Shown here piece after piece: positions 19,388-28,312 of a stretch of 64,000 nucleotides of DNA. The stretch spans positions 17,235 through 81,234 of the forward strand of contig JAGOUV010000006.1 of assembly GCA_018061065.1 (NCBI GenBank), written 5' to 3'. Below the pieces are notes generated by a model. That model searched no databases. It had not been told where the DNA came from and saw nothing but the letters and a program-made list of their open reading frames with translations. Both the position numbers and the translations under genes were made by a program. Position 1 is the stretch's first letter. The number at the start of each line of letters is the position of its first letter. Origin of the DNA: Candidatus Altimarinota bacterium (lineage in GTDB: Bacteria > Patescibacteriota > Gracilibacteria > UBA1369 > UM-FILTER-53-11).

Positions 19388-20131
19388 TTAATATTCAATC
19401 GAAGATAACGCTTGTCCGTAGTGAGTTTGTATATTCTCCGGTGTTGCATGTGAAGCCGGATAGAACTCAATCGGGGCAGGTTTTCGCTTGTCAGGCTCAA
19501 ACAGTGGGGAGTAGGTTCCGTCGGCATATAAGAGAAAATTACCTCTCACTACGGGATCTTCATCTGGTTCTGGGAATTCTACGGCTTGCGCCATTTCTTT
19601 AAATGCTTGCTCAGCCTTTGGCGCAAGTCCCAGAACAATAACAGGAGGAATATCTCGAGACTCCGCTACTTCTTTTACTAAATTAGAGGCAAGTGAAACT
19701 TCTATCCCTTCTTGCCCACTAAAAACTATATTTCGAAAGCCCTTTTTATCAATATTCAGTAATAAATGTCCCCAATTGGGAGGTCTACTACTAGGATAAT
19801 TTGGGAAGGTAGCATGATATAAATTGCCACCAAAACGCGGGCGTCCTTTTTTATGGTCTGCAATGACTGCACTAACGGGAAGAAAAGAAACATATATATC
19901 CGTAGCAAAGCATTGATATATGATAATTACATCACCTTTTTTAACTTTAGTGCCAGGTGAAAATAGGCTTAAAGGATCTTCTATAGAAAGTCCTTGTGAT
20001 AAATGTCCCTCATAAGCTCGAAGCAATTGCTCCAGTTTTCGGCGCTTATCAAAATACATCTTAACCCGCTGTAATTCGGCTTCAGATGGAATAATATCGC
20101 TAGCCCTATTTTGGCCTTCACTAGGTCGCAT
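19388..20131 (-). CDS. Hypothetical protein (247 aa)
   Basis: No family is recognised. No signal peptide or membrane helix is seen. The N-terminal 50 residues are charged and helical (RVKMYFDKRRKLEQLLRAY). The rest is mixed alpha/beta, with a TKVKKGDVIIIYQCFATDIYV segment that suggests a small beta-barrel and many Pro residues near the C-terminus. ATG 20131 is chosen because a strong promoter ends 9 nt before it. An upstream in-frame TTG (20152) would lie inside the -10 box. Composition is slightly more AT-rich than its neighbours. Confidence 0.65.
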   Translation of the reverse strand: MRPSEGQNRASDIIPSEAELQRVKMYFDKRRKLEQLLRAYEGHLSQGLSIEDPLSLFSPGTKVKKGDVIIIYQCFATDIYVSFLPVSAVIADHKKGRPRFGGNLYHATFPNYPSSRPPNWGHLLLNIDKKGFRNIVFSGQEGIEVSLASNLVKEVAESRDIPPVIVLGLAPKAEQAFKEMAQAVEFPEPDEDPVVRGNFLLYADGTYSPLFEPDKRKPAPIEFYPASHATPENIQTHYGQALSSIEY

Positions 20132-20140
20132 AGATATGTC

Positions 20141-20168
20141 ATAATAGCACAAATTTAACTAATGTCAA
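20141..20168 (-). promoter_or_regulatory. Strong promoter for the gene at 19388-20131
   Basis: On the minus strand: TTGACA (20168-20163), 16 nt, TATTAT (20146-20141). Predicted +1 is near 20134, so the leader is about 3 nt. Confidence 0.7.
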
Positions 20169-20201
20169 ATTAGCTAAATTATCTCTGTTAAATAAGCTAT
20201 T

Positions 20202-21947
20202 CTAGCTCACTTTTGCCAGGAAATCTGCCAGCGTCATCACCTCCTGTTTTTTCGTTGCGTAGTCGCGCACTGCGATGGTGTTATCGGCAGCTTCTTTTTC
20301 ACCGACGACAAACATGTACGGAATTTTTTGCATCTCCGCGCCACGAATTTTTTTACCGAGTGACTCTGCTGCGTCATCTACCTCCACGCGCACATCCAGT
20401 TTTTTCAGCGCTTCTTCAATTGTGTGAGCATAAGGCAAATACTGATCTGAAATCGGCAAGATACGCACCTGCACTGGCGCGAGCCAGTAGGGGAATGCAC
20501 CACCAAAGTGCTCGATGATGATCGCCATAAAGCGCTCAAATGAGCCAAAAACAGCTACGTGCAATACGGCACAGTAGTGAGGTTTTCCATCTTCACCCAC
20601 GTACGTCATCTCGAAGTTTTTTGGTTGTACAAAATCCATCTGCACCGTGGTCATCTGCCACTCACGTCCCAATGCATCCTCAATCATAATATCAATCTTT
20701 GGTCCGTAAAAAGCAGCTTCTCCCTCGCCGATAAAATATTCAACGCCCCAACGCTGAACGCCCTCGATTAAATTTTTCTCCGCCATCTGCCAAATTTCAT
20801 CAGTGCCAAAATATTTCTCAGGTTTTTTCGGATCACGAATCGAAACACGCGCACGGAATTTTTTAAATCCAAATGTTTCATATACCTCACGCACTAATCC
20901 CAAAATCATATCGATCTCGGATGCGATTTGGTCATAACGCACAAAGTGATGCGTATCATCTTGAGTTAGTGCACGTACACGCAATAATCCATTCACCTCG
21001 CCGCTTTTTTCATTGCGATACACCACTGTATTTTCTGCATAGCGTAGCGGTAACTGGCGGTAGCTGTGTTGCTGTGCGTTATATAACTCAAAGTGGTGGG
21101 GGCAGTTCATTGCCTTCATCACCAGTCGGTCGCCATCTTCTGTTTCCATGACCGGCATCATCGCATCGTACTTTCCCATGTGACCCGAACGTACATAGAG
21201 ATCTTCCTTTGCAATATGAGGAATGCAGACAAATGTATATCCGCGATCTTTCTTTTTCTTGGTAATAAAATCAGTGAGTGATTGCTTGAGCTGTGCACCC
21301 TTTGGTAAAAAGAGGGGCAGCCCACCTCCCACTAAGGTGCTATGCGTAAATAATTCGAGCTGTTTTCCGAGCAATTTGTGGTCGCGTTTTTTTGCCTCCT
21401 CCAAATTTTTTACATATGCATCGAGCTCTTCTCTTGTCTCAAATGCAGTTCCATAAATACGCTGTAGCATAGGGTTTTTCTCGTCTCCACGCCAGTACGC
21501 GCCTGCGGTGTGCATAAGCTTAAATGCCCTGATCTCGCCTAGATTTTCCAGGTGGAATCCTTCACACAAATCGACGAATTTTACTGCACCATTCTTATCG
21601 ACATTTTCATAAAAGCTCACGGTCTCCGTACCCTGTGCCATCCACCCTTTGATCAAATCAATCTTGTACGGCTGACCTGCTTTTTCTAAAAACTCGATTG
21701 CTTTTTCCACAGGCTCATCGCGTCGCACAAATGTCTGACGTTCTTTGGTTATCTCCTTCATTCTTTTTTCAAGCAGTGGCAAATCCTCTGGAATCAGAGC
21801 GCGCGGGAGTTCGAAGTCGTAATAAAACCCGTTTTCAATTGGTGGGCCAAAACCCAACTTTGCCTCGGGAAACATCTGCATGACCGCCTGAGCTAATAAA
21901 TGAGAGCAGGAGTGTCGTAATTTATAAATCGAAGAATTTTTATCCAT
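20202..21947 (-). CDS. thrS: Threonine-tRNA ligase lacking the TGS domain
   Basis: Charges tRNA-Thr. The protein begins almost directly in the editing domain (KLRHSCSHLLAQAVMQMF, the HxxxH motif). It continues through the class II catalytic core with the zinc/active-site segment KAMNCPHHFELY and VAVFGSFERFMAIIIEHFGG. The C-terminal anticodon domain contains VRILPISDQYLPYA. At 581 residues it is ~60 shorter than the usual enzyme; the N-terminal TGS (ubiquitin-like) domain is what is missing. No upstream in-frame extension restores it. It is divergent from the PrsW-like gene. A small hairpin after the stop (AGCTA-GAA-TAGCT) may be a weak terminator. Confidence 0.95.
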   Translation of the reverse strand: MDKNSSIYKLRHSCSHLLAQAVMQMFPEAKLGFGPPIENGFYYDFELPRALIPEDLPLLEKRMKEITKERQTFVRRDEPVEKAIEFLEKAGQPYKIDLIKGWMAQGTETVSFYENVDKNGAVKFVDLCEGFHLENLGEIRAFKLMHTAGAYWRGDEKNPMLQRIYGTAFETREELDAYVKNLEEAKKRDHKLLGKQLELFTHSTLVGGGLPLFLPKGAQLKQSLTDFITKKKKDRGYTFVCIPHIAKEDLYVRSGHMGKYDAMMPVMETEDGDRLVMKAMNCPHHFELYNAQQHSYRQLPLRYAENTVVYRNEKSGEVNGLLRVRALTQDDTHHFVRYDQIASEIDMILGLVREVYETFGFKKFRARVSIRDPKKPEKYFGTDEIWQMAEKNLIEGVQRWGVEYFIGEGEAAFYGPKIDIMIEDALGREWQMTTVQMDFVQPKNFEMTYVGEDGKPHYCAVLHVAVFGSFERFMAIIIEHFGGAFPYWLAPVQVRILPISDQYLPYAHTIEEALKKLDVRVEVDDAAESLGKKIRGAEMQKIPYMFVVGEKEAADNTIAVRDYATKKQEVMTLADFLAKVS

Positions 21948-22000
21948 ATAATTGAGTGTTGCTTAATAACTCGTTGATTGTACCGCATCTGGTGGCCAGA

Positions 22001-22029
22001 TTGCGAGGGGAGAGAAAGTATGGTATACT
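22001..22029 (+). promoter_or_regulatory. Promoter for the PrsW-like protease gene
   Basis: TTGCGA (22001-22006), 17 nt, TGG-TATACT (-10 at 22024-22029). Predicted start near 22036. AAGGA at 22034-22038, just before the ATG at 22048, is one of the few Shine-Dalgarno-like motifs in the window. Confidence 0.6.
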
Positions 22030-22047
22030 AGATAAGGAAATAAAAAT

Positions 22048-22980
22048 ATGTCAAGCAACCTTATTTCATACGTGCAATTGATTACGGGGCTTACCTTTAT
22101 GGCGGCCATTCCTGCTGCTGCATGGTGGCTTGTCTTTTATAAAAAACAGCGTGAAGACCGTCTTCATAGTTTGCTTACCTTTGGTCTCGGTGGGTTAGCC
22201 GTCTTCCCCATTCTCTACTATAAATATTTGTGGCAATTTTTCCCCAGTATTGATATTCATAACTATCTCAGTAAAGTCAGCCATATTACGGTTAGTGTGG
22301 GAGATATTATTGCCATTCCGTTAAGTGTGATTTTGTTTTTTGCTTTTGTAGGAGTTTTGGAAGAGATTATGAAACTCTCTGTGGTGCATGCGGTGGACGA
22401 TCATCGGTTGAGACATATTGATGATGCAATTATGTTTTCGATTATAGCCGCGCTGGGATTCTCATTTGTTGAAAATATTAGTTACTTTTACGATGCATAC
22501 ACAAAAGGTGGCGTAGATACTTTATTTGTTAATTTCATCTTCCGCTCACTTTTTTCCACTTTTGCTCATGTGCTTTTTTCCGCAATATGTGGCTATTATT
22601 ACGGGATCGGCCATTTTGCAAAACCACTTTTGCAGAAAGAGCTTACCGTCAATCGTCATCGTTTTTGGAGTTGGTTCCATCGCATATTTAAATTTAAAAC
22701 TGAAAATTTTTTCCATGAAGAGAAGATTCTTCAGGGTCTTTTTATTTCAGTGATACTGCATGGCGTCTTCGATATTTTCCTGCAAATGCGTTGGGATTAC
22801 GTTATGGTGCCCTATCTTGTAGTTGGATATCTCTATGTACGGCATTTATTTAATCAAAAAGAAAATCATCGTCGTTTGGATCTATTGATGGAGGAAGAGC
22901 GCAATAATGTCTCCTTAACGCCAAATTCGACGCGACGTTGGGACCGGTTACTAAAGTGGGCTGGTAGACAAGAGTCTTGA
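22048..22980 (+). CDS. PrsW-family intramembrane protease
   Basis: A polytopic membrane protein (310 aa, about seven to eight helices) with PrsW/CPBP-type motifs. These are EEIMK (E105-E106-x-x-K109), GFSFVENISYF (E142-N143), a histidine in FAHVLFSAICGYYYG (about H174), and a later ILHGVFDIF. These Glu/His residues form the active site of this protease superfamily. The C-terminal ~45 residues are charged and cytoplasmic. Family members cleave membrane-anchored substrates such as anti-sigma factors, or process C-terminal sorting tails. The substrate here is unknown. It has its own promoter and lies between thrS and uvrA. Confidence 0.8.
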   Translation: MSSNLISYVQLITGLTFMAAIPAAAWWLVFYKKQREDRLHSLLTFGLGGLAVFPILYYKYLWQFFPSIDIHNYLSKVSHITVSVGDIIAIPLSVILFFAFVGVLEEIMKLSVVHAVDDHRLRHIDDAIMFSIIAALGFSFVENISYFYDAYTKGGVDTLFVNFIFRSLFSTFAHVLFSAICGYYYGIGHFAKPLLQKELTVNRHRFWSWFHRIFKFKTENFFHEEKILQGLFISVILHGVFDIFLQMRWDYVMVPYLVVGYLYVRHLFNQKENHRRLDLLMEEERNNVSLTPNSTRRWDRLLKWAGRQES

Positions 22981-23019
22981 TCTTTCTGGAAATTCTGCTA
23001 GCGTGTAGTAACACTATTT

Positions 23020-25923
23020 ATGCTAGGGCTAGATCCAAAAGATACAATTCGTGTTAAGGGCGCGCGGCTTCACAACCTGAAGAATATAAACGTCGAGATT
23101 CCCCGTAATAAAATGACGGTGATGACGGGTTTGTCAGGTAGTGGTAAGTCTTCACTGGCGTTTGATACCATTTACGCAGAGGGGCAGCGTCGGTATGTAG
23201 AAAGTCTATCTACCTATGCGCGTCAGTTTTTGCAGCTCATGGAAAAGCCCGATGTAGATGCCATTGAGGGGCTCTCTCCCGCGATCTCTATTGATCAAAA
23301 AACAGCACCCCGTAATCCACGTTCCACGGTAGGAACAGTGACGGAAATTTATGATTACTTACGTTTGTTATTCGCAAAAATTGGTAAGCCTTTTTGTAGG
23401 AATTGTGGCAAGCCTATTGCTCGTCAGACGGTGAGCCAGATTGTGGATCATATCGCGCATATGCCAGAGGGGAAACGCATTATGATCATGGCGCCGATTG
23501 TGCGTGATCGAAAGGGAAGTCACGATAAAGTTTTTGAAAAAATTAAGAAAGCCGGTTTTGTGCGCGTACGTATTGATGATGAGATTTATGCGATGAATGA
23601 GATACCTCAGCTGGATGCACATAAAAAGCACACGATTGAGGTGGTAGTGGATCGTGTGCAGGTGAAGGATTTAGGAAAGAAGACGCAGAAATTGGGGAAT
23701 GATACAGAGATCGATGTTACTAACCCTAATCGTACCCGTCTGGCTGACTCCGTAGAAACGGCGTTGAGACATGGCGAGGGATTGATGGAGGTGATGGATC
23801 ATGATGATCCTAAGTCAAAGCCGATGATTTTTTCAGAGCGTTTTGCTTGTCCGGATTGTAACGTGAGTATCCCGGAAATTTCACCACGCAGTTTTTCTTT
23901 TAACAGTCCACACGGTGCGTGTGATGCGTGTCATGGATTGGGAACGAAGCTTGAGATTGATCCTGAGTTGGTTATTCCCAATAAGAATCTAACGCTTGCA
24001 GAAGGGGCAATTATGCCTTGGTCAGCAACGACATCGCATTTGTCTTGGTATAATAAAATTCTTGAAAAAGTAGCTAAGAATCATAATTTTTCGCTACACA
24101 TGCCTATAGCTAAATTATCGCAGGAGGCGATTGATTTAATTTTATACGGCGATAAAAAAACGAAGTATGAGGTGCCTTTTGGTGACGATGAATCAAATTT
24201 CCAAGGAACATATTCGACGACGTTTGAAGGTGTTATCCCTAATTTAGAGCGTCGTTATCTTGAGACGGATTCAGAATATATTCGCAAGAAAATTGACCAG
24301 TACATGCGGATATTAGAATGTCCGATGTGTAAGGGAAATCGTCTAAAACCCGAGTCTCTTTCTATAAAAATTGGTGATCTGAATATTATTCAAGTAACGA
24401 AATTTTCAGTTGATCGTTCACGGGAATTTTTTGATACCGTGGTGCTTTCCAAGATGGAGCAAGATATTGCCCGTATGATTTTTGTCGAGATAAAAAACCG
24501 TCTACAATTTTTGTCAGATGTGGGATTGAGCTATCTCACGTTGGATCGTGCCGCGAACACACTTTCGGGTGGTGAGGCGCAGCGTATTCGTCTGGCAACA
24601 CAGATCGGATCAAAATTGTCCGGGGTGATTTATGTATTGGATGAGCCATCAATCGGTCTTCATCAAAATGATAACGACAAGCTTATTACAACGCTGAAAA
24701 ATTTACGCGATTTAGGAAATACGGTAATTGTGGTGGAGCATGACGTAGATACGATGCTCGCGTCTGATTATATTATTGATATTGGTCCGGGGGCAGGAAA
24801 GCATGGTGGTGAGGTAGTGGCCGCGGGTACACCGCAGGAAATTATGAAGAATAAGAATTCGGTAACGGGTGGCTATTTGTCAGGTAAGCTTGAAATTCCT
24901 CTGCCCAAAATTCGCCGTAAAGGAAATGGAAAAACACTTGTTATAGAAAATGCGACCGAACATAATTTGCAAAAGGTAAGTGTGGAAATTCCGCTGGGAA
25001 TTTTCGTTGGGGTAACGGGCGTTTCTGGTTCGGGTAAATCGACACTTATCAACGATATTTTAGTGAAAAAAGTTTCACAGGAACTGTACGGTTCTTCTGA
25101 CCGTCCGGGTGCACACGAGCGCATCACGGGAATTCATCATTTGGATAAGATTATTAATATTGATCAGTCACCGATCGGTCGTACGCCCCGCTCAAATACT
25201 GCAACATATACTGGTGTTTTCACTGATGTACGTGAGCTTTTCGCGGGAACTCCTGATGCAAAATTGCGAGGTTATAAAGCTGGCCGTTTTAGCTTCAATG
25301 TAAAAGGTGGTCGCTGTGAGGAATGTGCAGGTGACGGTTTGAAGAAAATTGAAATGCACTTTTTGCCTGATGTATACGTCGCCTGTGAGGCATGTAAGGG
25401 TCGTCGATATAACGCAGAGGCACTTGAAATTACCTACCGTGGAAAAAATATTGCAGATGTGTTGGATATGACGGTAGCTGAGGCATATGAGTTTTTTGAG
25501 AATATTCCTTCGATCAAGCAGAAGATGGAGACGTTGGATAAAGTGGGTCTTTCATATGTGCATTTGGGTCAGTCAGCAACGACGCTTTCTGGTGGTGAGG
25601 CACAGCGTATTAAGCTTGCGACAGAGCTCTCACGCCGCGCAACGGGCCGTACATTGTATGTTCTCGATGAGCCAACGACGGGTTTGCATTTTGATGATGT
25701 GCGTAAGTTGCTCAATGTTTTGCAGGAGCTTGTGGATCGCGGCAACACCGTTCTGACGATTGAACACAACTTGGATATTATTAAATCCGTTGATTATATT
25801 ATTGATTTGGGACCTGAAGGTGGAGAGAAGGGAGGCTTGATTGTGGGATTGGGAACGCCTGAACAGATCGCCAACAATCCAGAGTCACTTACGGGCAAGT
25901 GGTTGAAAAAGATTGGGGTGTAA
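23020..25923 (+). CDS. uvrA: Excinuclease ABC subunit A
   Basis: Damage-recognition ATPase of nucleotide excision repair. It has two ABC ATPase modules, with P-loops [11 protein letters not shown] and [11 protein letters not shown] and signature motifs [19 protein letters not shown] and [19 protein letters not shown]. The CxxC zinc sites are present (CRNCGK; CPDCN with [16 protein letters not shown] with CEACKGRR). Length 967, normal. Start ATG 23020 gives the usual lead-in ([20 protein letters not shown]). No uvrB or uvrC is in the window. Confidence 0.98.
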   Translation: MLGLDPKDTIRVKGARLHNLKNINVEIPRNKMTVMTGLSGSGKSSLAFDTIYAEGQRRYVESLSTYARQFLQLMEKPDVDAIEGLSPAISIDQKTAPRNPRSTVGTVTEIYDYLRLLFAKIGKPFCRNCGKPIARQTVSQIVDHIAHMPEGKRIMIMAPIVRDRKGSHDKVFEKIKKAGFVRVRIDDEIYAMNEIPQLDAHKKHTIEVVVDRVQVKDLGKKTQKLGNDTEIDVTNPNRTRLADSVETALRHGEGLMEVMDHDDPKSKPMIFSERFACPDCNVSIPEISPRSFSFNSPHGACDACHGLGTKLEIDPELVIPNKNLTLAEGAIMPWSATTSHLSWYNKILEKVAKNHNFSLHMPIAKLSQEAIDLILYGDKKTKYEVPFGDDESNFQGTYSTTFEGVIPNLERRYLETDSEYIRKKIDQYMRILECPMCKGNRLKPESLSIKIGDLNIIQVTKFSVDRSREFFDTVVLSKMEQDIARMIFVEIKNRLQFLSDVGLSYLTLDRAANTLSGGEAQRIRLATQIGSKLSGVIYVLDEPSIGLHQNDNDKLITTLKNLRDLGNTVIVVEHDVDTMLASDYIIDIGPGAGKHGGEVVAAGTPQEIMKNKNSVTGGYLSGKLEIPLPKIRRKGNGKTLVIENATEHNLQKVSVEIPLGIFVGVTGVSGSGKSTLINDILVKKVSQELYGSSDRPGAHERITGIHHLDKIINIDQSPIGRTPRSNTATYTGVFTDVRELFAGTPDAKLRGYKAGRFSFNVKGGRCEECAGDGLKKIEMHFLPDVYVACEACKGRRYNAEALEITYRGKNIADVLDMTVAEAYEFFENIPSIKQKMETLDKVGLSYVHLGQSATTLSGGEAQRIKLATELSRRATGRTLYVLDEPTTGLHFDDVRKLLNVLQELVDRGNTVLTIEHNLDIIKSVDYIIDLGPEGGEKGGLIVGLGTPEQIANNPESLTGKWLKKIGV

Positions 25924-25939
25924 TATATAGTTTTTACAG

Positions 25940-26026
25940 TGAACACACGTACTACCATCATCACTATTAAGATGAAGAAGCAGGAGCAGCTGCGGCGGTA
26001 GTGTTGTGCATAATGTGATACACACT
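25940..26026 (+). promoter_or_regulatory. Possible attenuator-like leader with Thr/Ile or Tyr/His codon run
   Basis: GTG at 25940 opens a 20-codon frame (NTRTTIITIKMKKQEQLRR after the start) ending in TAG. The same bases read in another frame give TYYHHHY followed by TAA. A hairpin (AGTGT pairing with ACACT, ending at 26026) comes next, directly before an intrinsic terminator. The layout resembles an amino-acid attenuator, but no biosynthetic gene follows and no ribosome-binding site is seen. It may be chance. Confidence 0.25.
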
Positions 26027-26056
26027 CCCGCTCGCACTGAGCGGGATTTTTTTTAT
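26027..26056 (+). terminator. Rho-independent terminator between uvrA and the next small gene
   Basis: CCCGCTC (26027-26033), loop GCACT, GAGCGGG (26039-26045), then A and eight T. Confidence 0.8.
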
Positions 26057-26071
26057 TTAATTTTATTTTCT

Positions 26072-26338
26072 ATGTCAGAAGCAAGCACAACCCAAATTGA
26101 AGACATTGACGGTGTAGCTTCCCCAGAAGGGAGTGCAGCGCCGCAGCCCGAATCGCCCCCACAGATACCCATAGAAAATATACGGGAAGTTACCTCGGAT
26201 CATATTTTAAACTTTCGCCTTGCTTCATATTTCTTCGGTGAAGTACCGCAAGGCTTAACTGCTCGCCAAATTCGTGTGCTTGGCTATGGTGAGGTCACCC
26301 GCTGTGGAGCGCTCTACTTAACCTCGTATATGGAGTGA
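26072..26338 (+). CDS. Small hypothetical protein (88 aa)
   Basis: No family is recognised. The first ~35 residues are acidic and Pro/Ser/Ala-rich (probably disordered). The remainder (VTSDHILNFRLASYFFGEVP and onward) looks folded. There is no signal peptide. ATG 26072 is the first start after the upstream terminator, which lies only 16 nt before it, so expression needs terminator read-through or an unseen promoter. It is convergent with the DHH gene, 13 nt apart. Confidence 0.45.
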   Translation: MSEASTTQIEDIDGVASPEGSAAPQPESPPQIPIENIREVTSDHILNFRLASYFFGEVPQGLTARQIRVLGYGEVTRCGALYLTSYME

Positions 26339-26351
26339 GTGTTCGATATGA

Positions 26352-27863
26352 TCAGCCAATTCCTGGAGGAGTGGGGTAGGTTGGAGGTACAGGAGGAGCG
26401 ACGGGAGCTGGAGCAGCAGGAGCAGGGGGAGGCGTCACGGGCATAGGTGCTGGTGTTGGTGCACCCGGAGCTACGCTTAGTGGGTTCATGAATGGCGGCA
26501 TTGAGGTGAGGGTCGCAGGTGCCGCCGTAGGTGCTGGTGTAGTTGCGGGTGTTGGTGCTGGCACAACCGTAGGAGCTGGAGCTATGGGAGCAGGAGGAGG
26601 AGTCATGGGCATAGGAGCTGGTGCAGGCGCAGCAACAGGCGTTGGTACTGGCGTCGGTGCAGCCACGGGAGTAGGTACTGGAGCTGCCGTTACGGCCTCA
26701 ACAATTCCCAGGCGTTTTTTCTGGAAGTCGCGCATGCCGTCTACTACTGTTTTTTCGGCTTCCACAATGGTTTTTCCGCTTAATTTAAATCCTGCAGCTT
26801 GAATGTGTCCACCGCCTCCAAATATTCCCGCTAACTTGCTTGAGTCGATACTTGAAGACAAGGTACGGATAGATCCAGAAACTTCTTGAGGGCCTTTTTC
26901 TTTGAGCAAAAATACAATTTCAGCACCCGGCGCGTTGCTCATAAGTTCATCGATGACACCTTCAGTTTCATCCGGTGAGCTTCCAATTTCTGCAAAATCT
27001 TTTGCGGTTAAAACTGACCAGACCAATTTGTGCTGTTCGTCGAATTGAATTTTTGTAAGTGTGCGTCCCCATAAACGTAGTGTCGAAAGTTTTTTCGTTT
27101 TATATATATTGCGAATAATTTCTTGCTGACGCGCACCGTATCCAATTAATTTTGCAGCGAGAGCAAATGCATCCGGTGTCGTGTTTGCATTCTGAAAACT
27201 TCCCGTGTCCGTGATTAATCCTGCCAAGAGCAATGTTGCGATATCGGCATCTATAAGCTGTTTTCCCGCATCGGCACCCATCTCTTCAATCAGCGGCAAA
27301 ATCATGGTCGTTGTAGCTGGTGCCATCACGTCTACCAAATTAATTTTTCCAAATCCTTTATTACTTACATGATGATCAATATTGATCACCGGTGCTAAGT
27401 GCAAAATTTCTGGAAATGTTTCATACACTTTTCCAAACTGAACAGGATCAGCAGCATCGACGGTAATAATACAATCGAAAGGGAAGGGACCTTCTGAAAA
27501 ACTTACGAGATCTTTGTTCAACGCACCTTTGTGGGGTGTGACGATAATATTAACTTTATTTCCCTGAATTTCGTGACGCACATTTTCCGGCGGCGTCTCA
27601 CGACAGTCGATGGTAATAATAAAGTCACGGATAAAATTCAACTCCGCAGAGATCGTATTAATAGCGGGGAGAAAGTTATAGCTCGCGGGCACTGCATCGG
27701 CAGCAACCACTGTTACCTTTTTCCCCAATTTCTGAAGGGTAAGATAAAAGGCAAGACTTGATCCTAGTGAGTCAGCATCAATTGGTGCTGAGGGTAGAAT
27801 CAAAACATTCTTTGCGTTTTTGATAAGGGCAAGGGCGTCTAGTTGTGTTTGTGTTAATTGCAT
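26352..27863 (-). CDS. DHH/DHHA1 phosphoesterase (NrnA-like) with Pro/Ala-rich tail
   Basis: Residues 1-~385 are a DHH-DHHA1 enzyme of the NrnA/bifunctional oligoribonuclease type. These degrade short RNAs (nanoRNA), pAp or cyclic dinucleotides. Motifs are D29-x-D31 in SAPIDADSLGSS, D136 in ITVDAADP, NIDHHVSN (163-165), LITDTGSFQNANT, and GGGGHIQAAGF in DHHA1. The usual motif I begins with His (HxxPDGDA); here that position is Ser25, so one metal ligand appears lost. The last ~110 residues are almost pure Pro/Ala/Thr/Val with a duplicated block (APMPMTPPPAP and APMPVTPPPAP), probably a disordered arm. Start ATG 27863 is 16 nt after the predicted transcription start. Confidence 0.85.
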   Translation of the reverse strand: MQLTQTQLDALALIKNAKNVLILPSAPIDADSLGSSLAFYLTLQKLGKKVTVVAADAVPASYNFLPAINTISAELNFIRDFIITIDCRETPPENVRHEIQGNKVNIIVTPHKGALNKDLVSFSEGPFPFDCIITVDAADPVQFGKVYETFPEILHLAPVINIDHHVSNKGFGKINLVDVMAPATTTMILPLIEEMGADAGKQLIDADIATLLLAGLITDTGSFQNANTTPDAFALAAKLIGYGARQQEIIRNIYKTKKLSTLRLWGRTLTKIQFDEQHKLVWSVLTAKDFAEIGSSPDETEGVIDELMSNAPGAEIVFLLKEKGPQEVSGSIRTLSSSIDSSKLAGIFGGGGHIQAAGFKLSGKTIVEAEKTVVDGMRDFQKKRLGIVEAVTAAPVPTPVAAPTPVPTPVAAPAPAPMPMTPPPAPIAPAPTVVPAPTPATTPAPTAAPATLTSMPPFMNPLSVAPGAPTPAPMPVTPPPAPAAPAPVAPPVPPTYPTPPGIG

Positions 27864-27885
27864 AGTTTTAAGGTGATATCAACAC

Positions 27886-27914
27886 ATAATATAATATATA
27901 TTCATAAAAGTCAA
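27886..27914 (-). promoter_or_regulatory. Promoter for the DHH phosphoesterase gene
   Basis: Minus strand: TTGACT (27914-27909), 17 nt, TATTAT (27891-27886). Predicted +1 near 27879. Confidence 0.7.
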
Positions 27915-27985
27915 GGGAACGCACTACCTCAAATTCAATATACGACTATATACCCATGCCAAACACGCGCGATAGCCGTTTATGG

Positions 27986-28017
27986 TTGACATATCTATGG
28001 TTTTATAACAGTATAAC
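27986..28017 (+). promoter_or_regulatory. Weak promoter candidate for the 90-aa gene
   Basis: TTGACA (27986-27991), then two TATAAC copies at 28004 and 28012. Neither is at the ideal distance (12 and 20 nt), so the call is tentative. Confidence 0.3.
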
Positions 28018-28039
28018 GCCTTCATTAAGCAACTAATAC

Positions 28040-28312
28040 ATGGCAGATATCGAAAGCAGAATCACTGAATTTCAAATGCCCGACGCCAATGAGGTGACTA
28101 AGGTTGAGTTAGGTCTGCGTGTTCCTGTTACCTTAAGTAGTCCTGCAACGGTTGCATTGAATCTAGTCGCCAAAACAATAGGTATTAGTGTGACGGTAAG
28201 GAGTGGGGTATTGAGTGTCTTTGCCGTGCCGGGTAGTCCTGCAGCGAAAAAGCTCACACAGATTATAAGTGGTGCGGTGCTGCACGTTACGCACACACCG
28301 AAAAATCAATAA
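28040..28312 (+). CDS. Small hypothetical protein (90 aa)
   Basis: No family is recognised. Alternating hydrophobic/polar strands (KVELGLRVPVTLSSPATVAL, ISVTVRSGVLSVFAV) suggest a small beta-rich or alpha-beta fold. There is no signal peptide. The 3' end overlaps recJ on the other strand by 26 nt, tail to tail. Coding potential is supported by length, a clean ATG and balanced composition only. Confidence 0.5.
   Translation: MADIESRITEFQMPDANEVTKVELGLRVPVTLSSPATVALNLVAKTIGISVTVRSGVLSVFAVPGSPAAKKLTQIISGAVLHVTHTPKNQ

Noticed and set aside
19376..19400. Bidirectional terminator at the ATCC-GCGC-GGAT palindrome after mltG
   Set aside because: The palindrome has almost no loop and no clear T-tract, so I could not support a terminator call.
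20132..20152. Upstream TTG start for the 19388-20131 gene
   Set aside because: It would lie within the -10 box of a strong promoter; the ATG at 20131 fits the promoter geometry.
26488..26802. Gly/Ala/Val-rich plus-strand frame opposite the DHH gene tail
   Set aside because: Mirror of the Pro/Ala-coding tail; pure composition effect.
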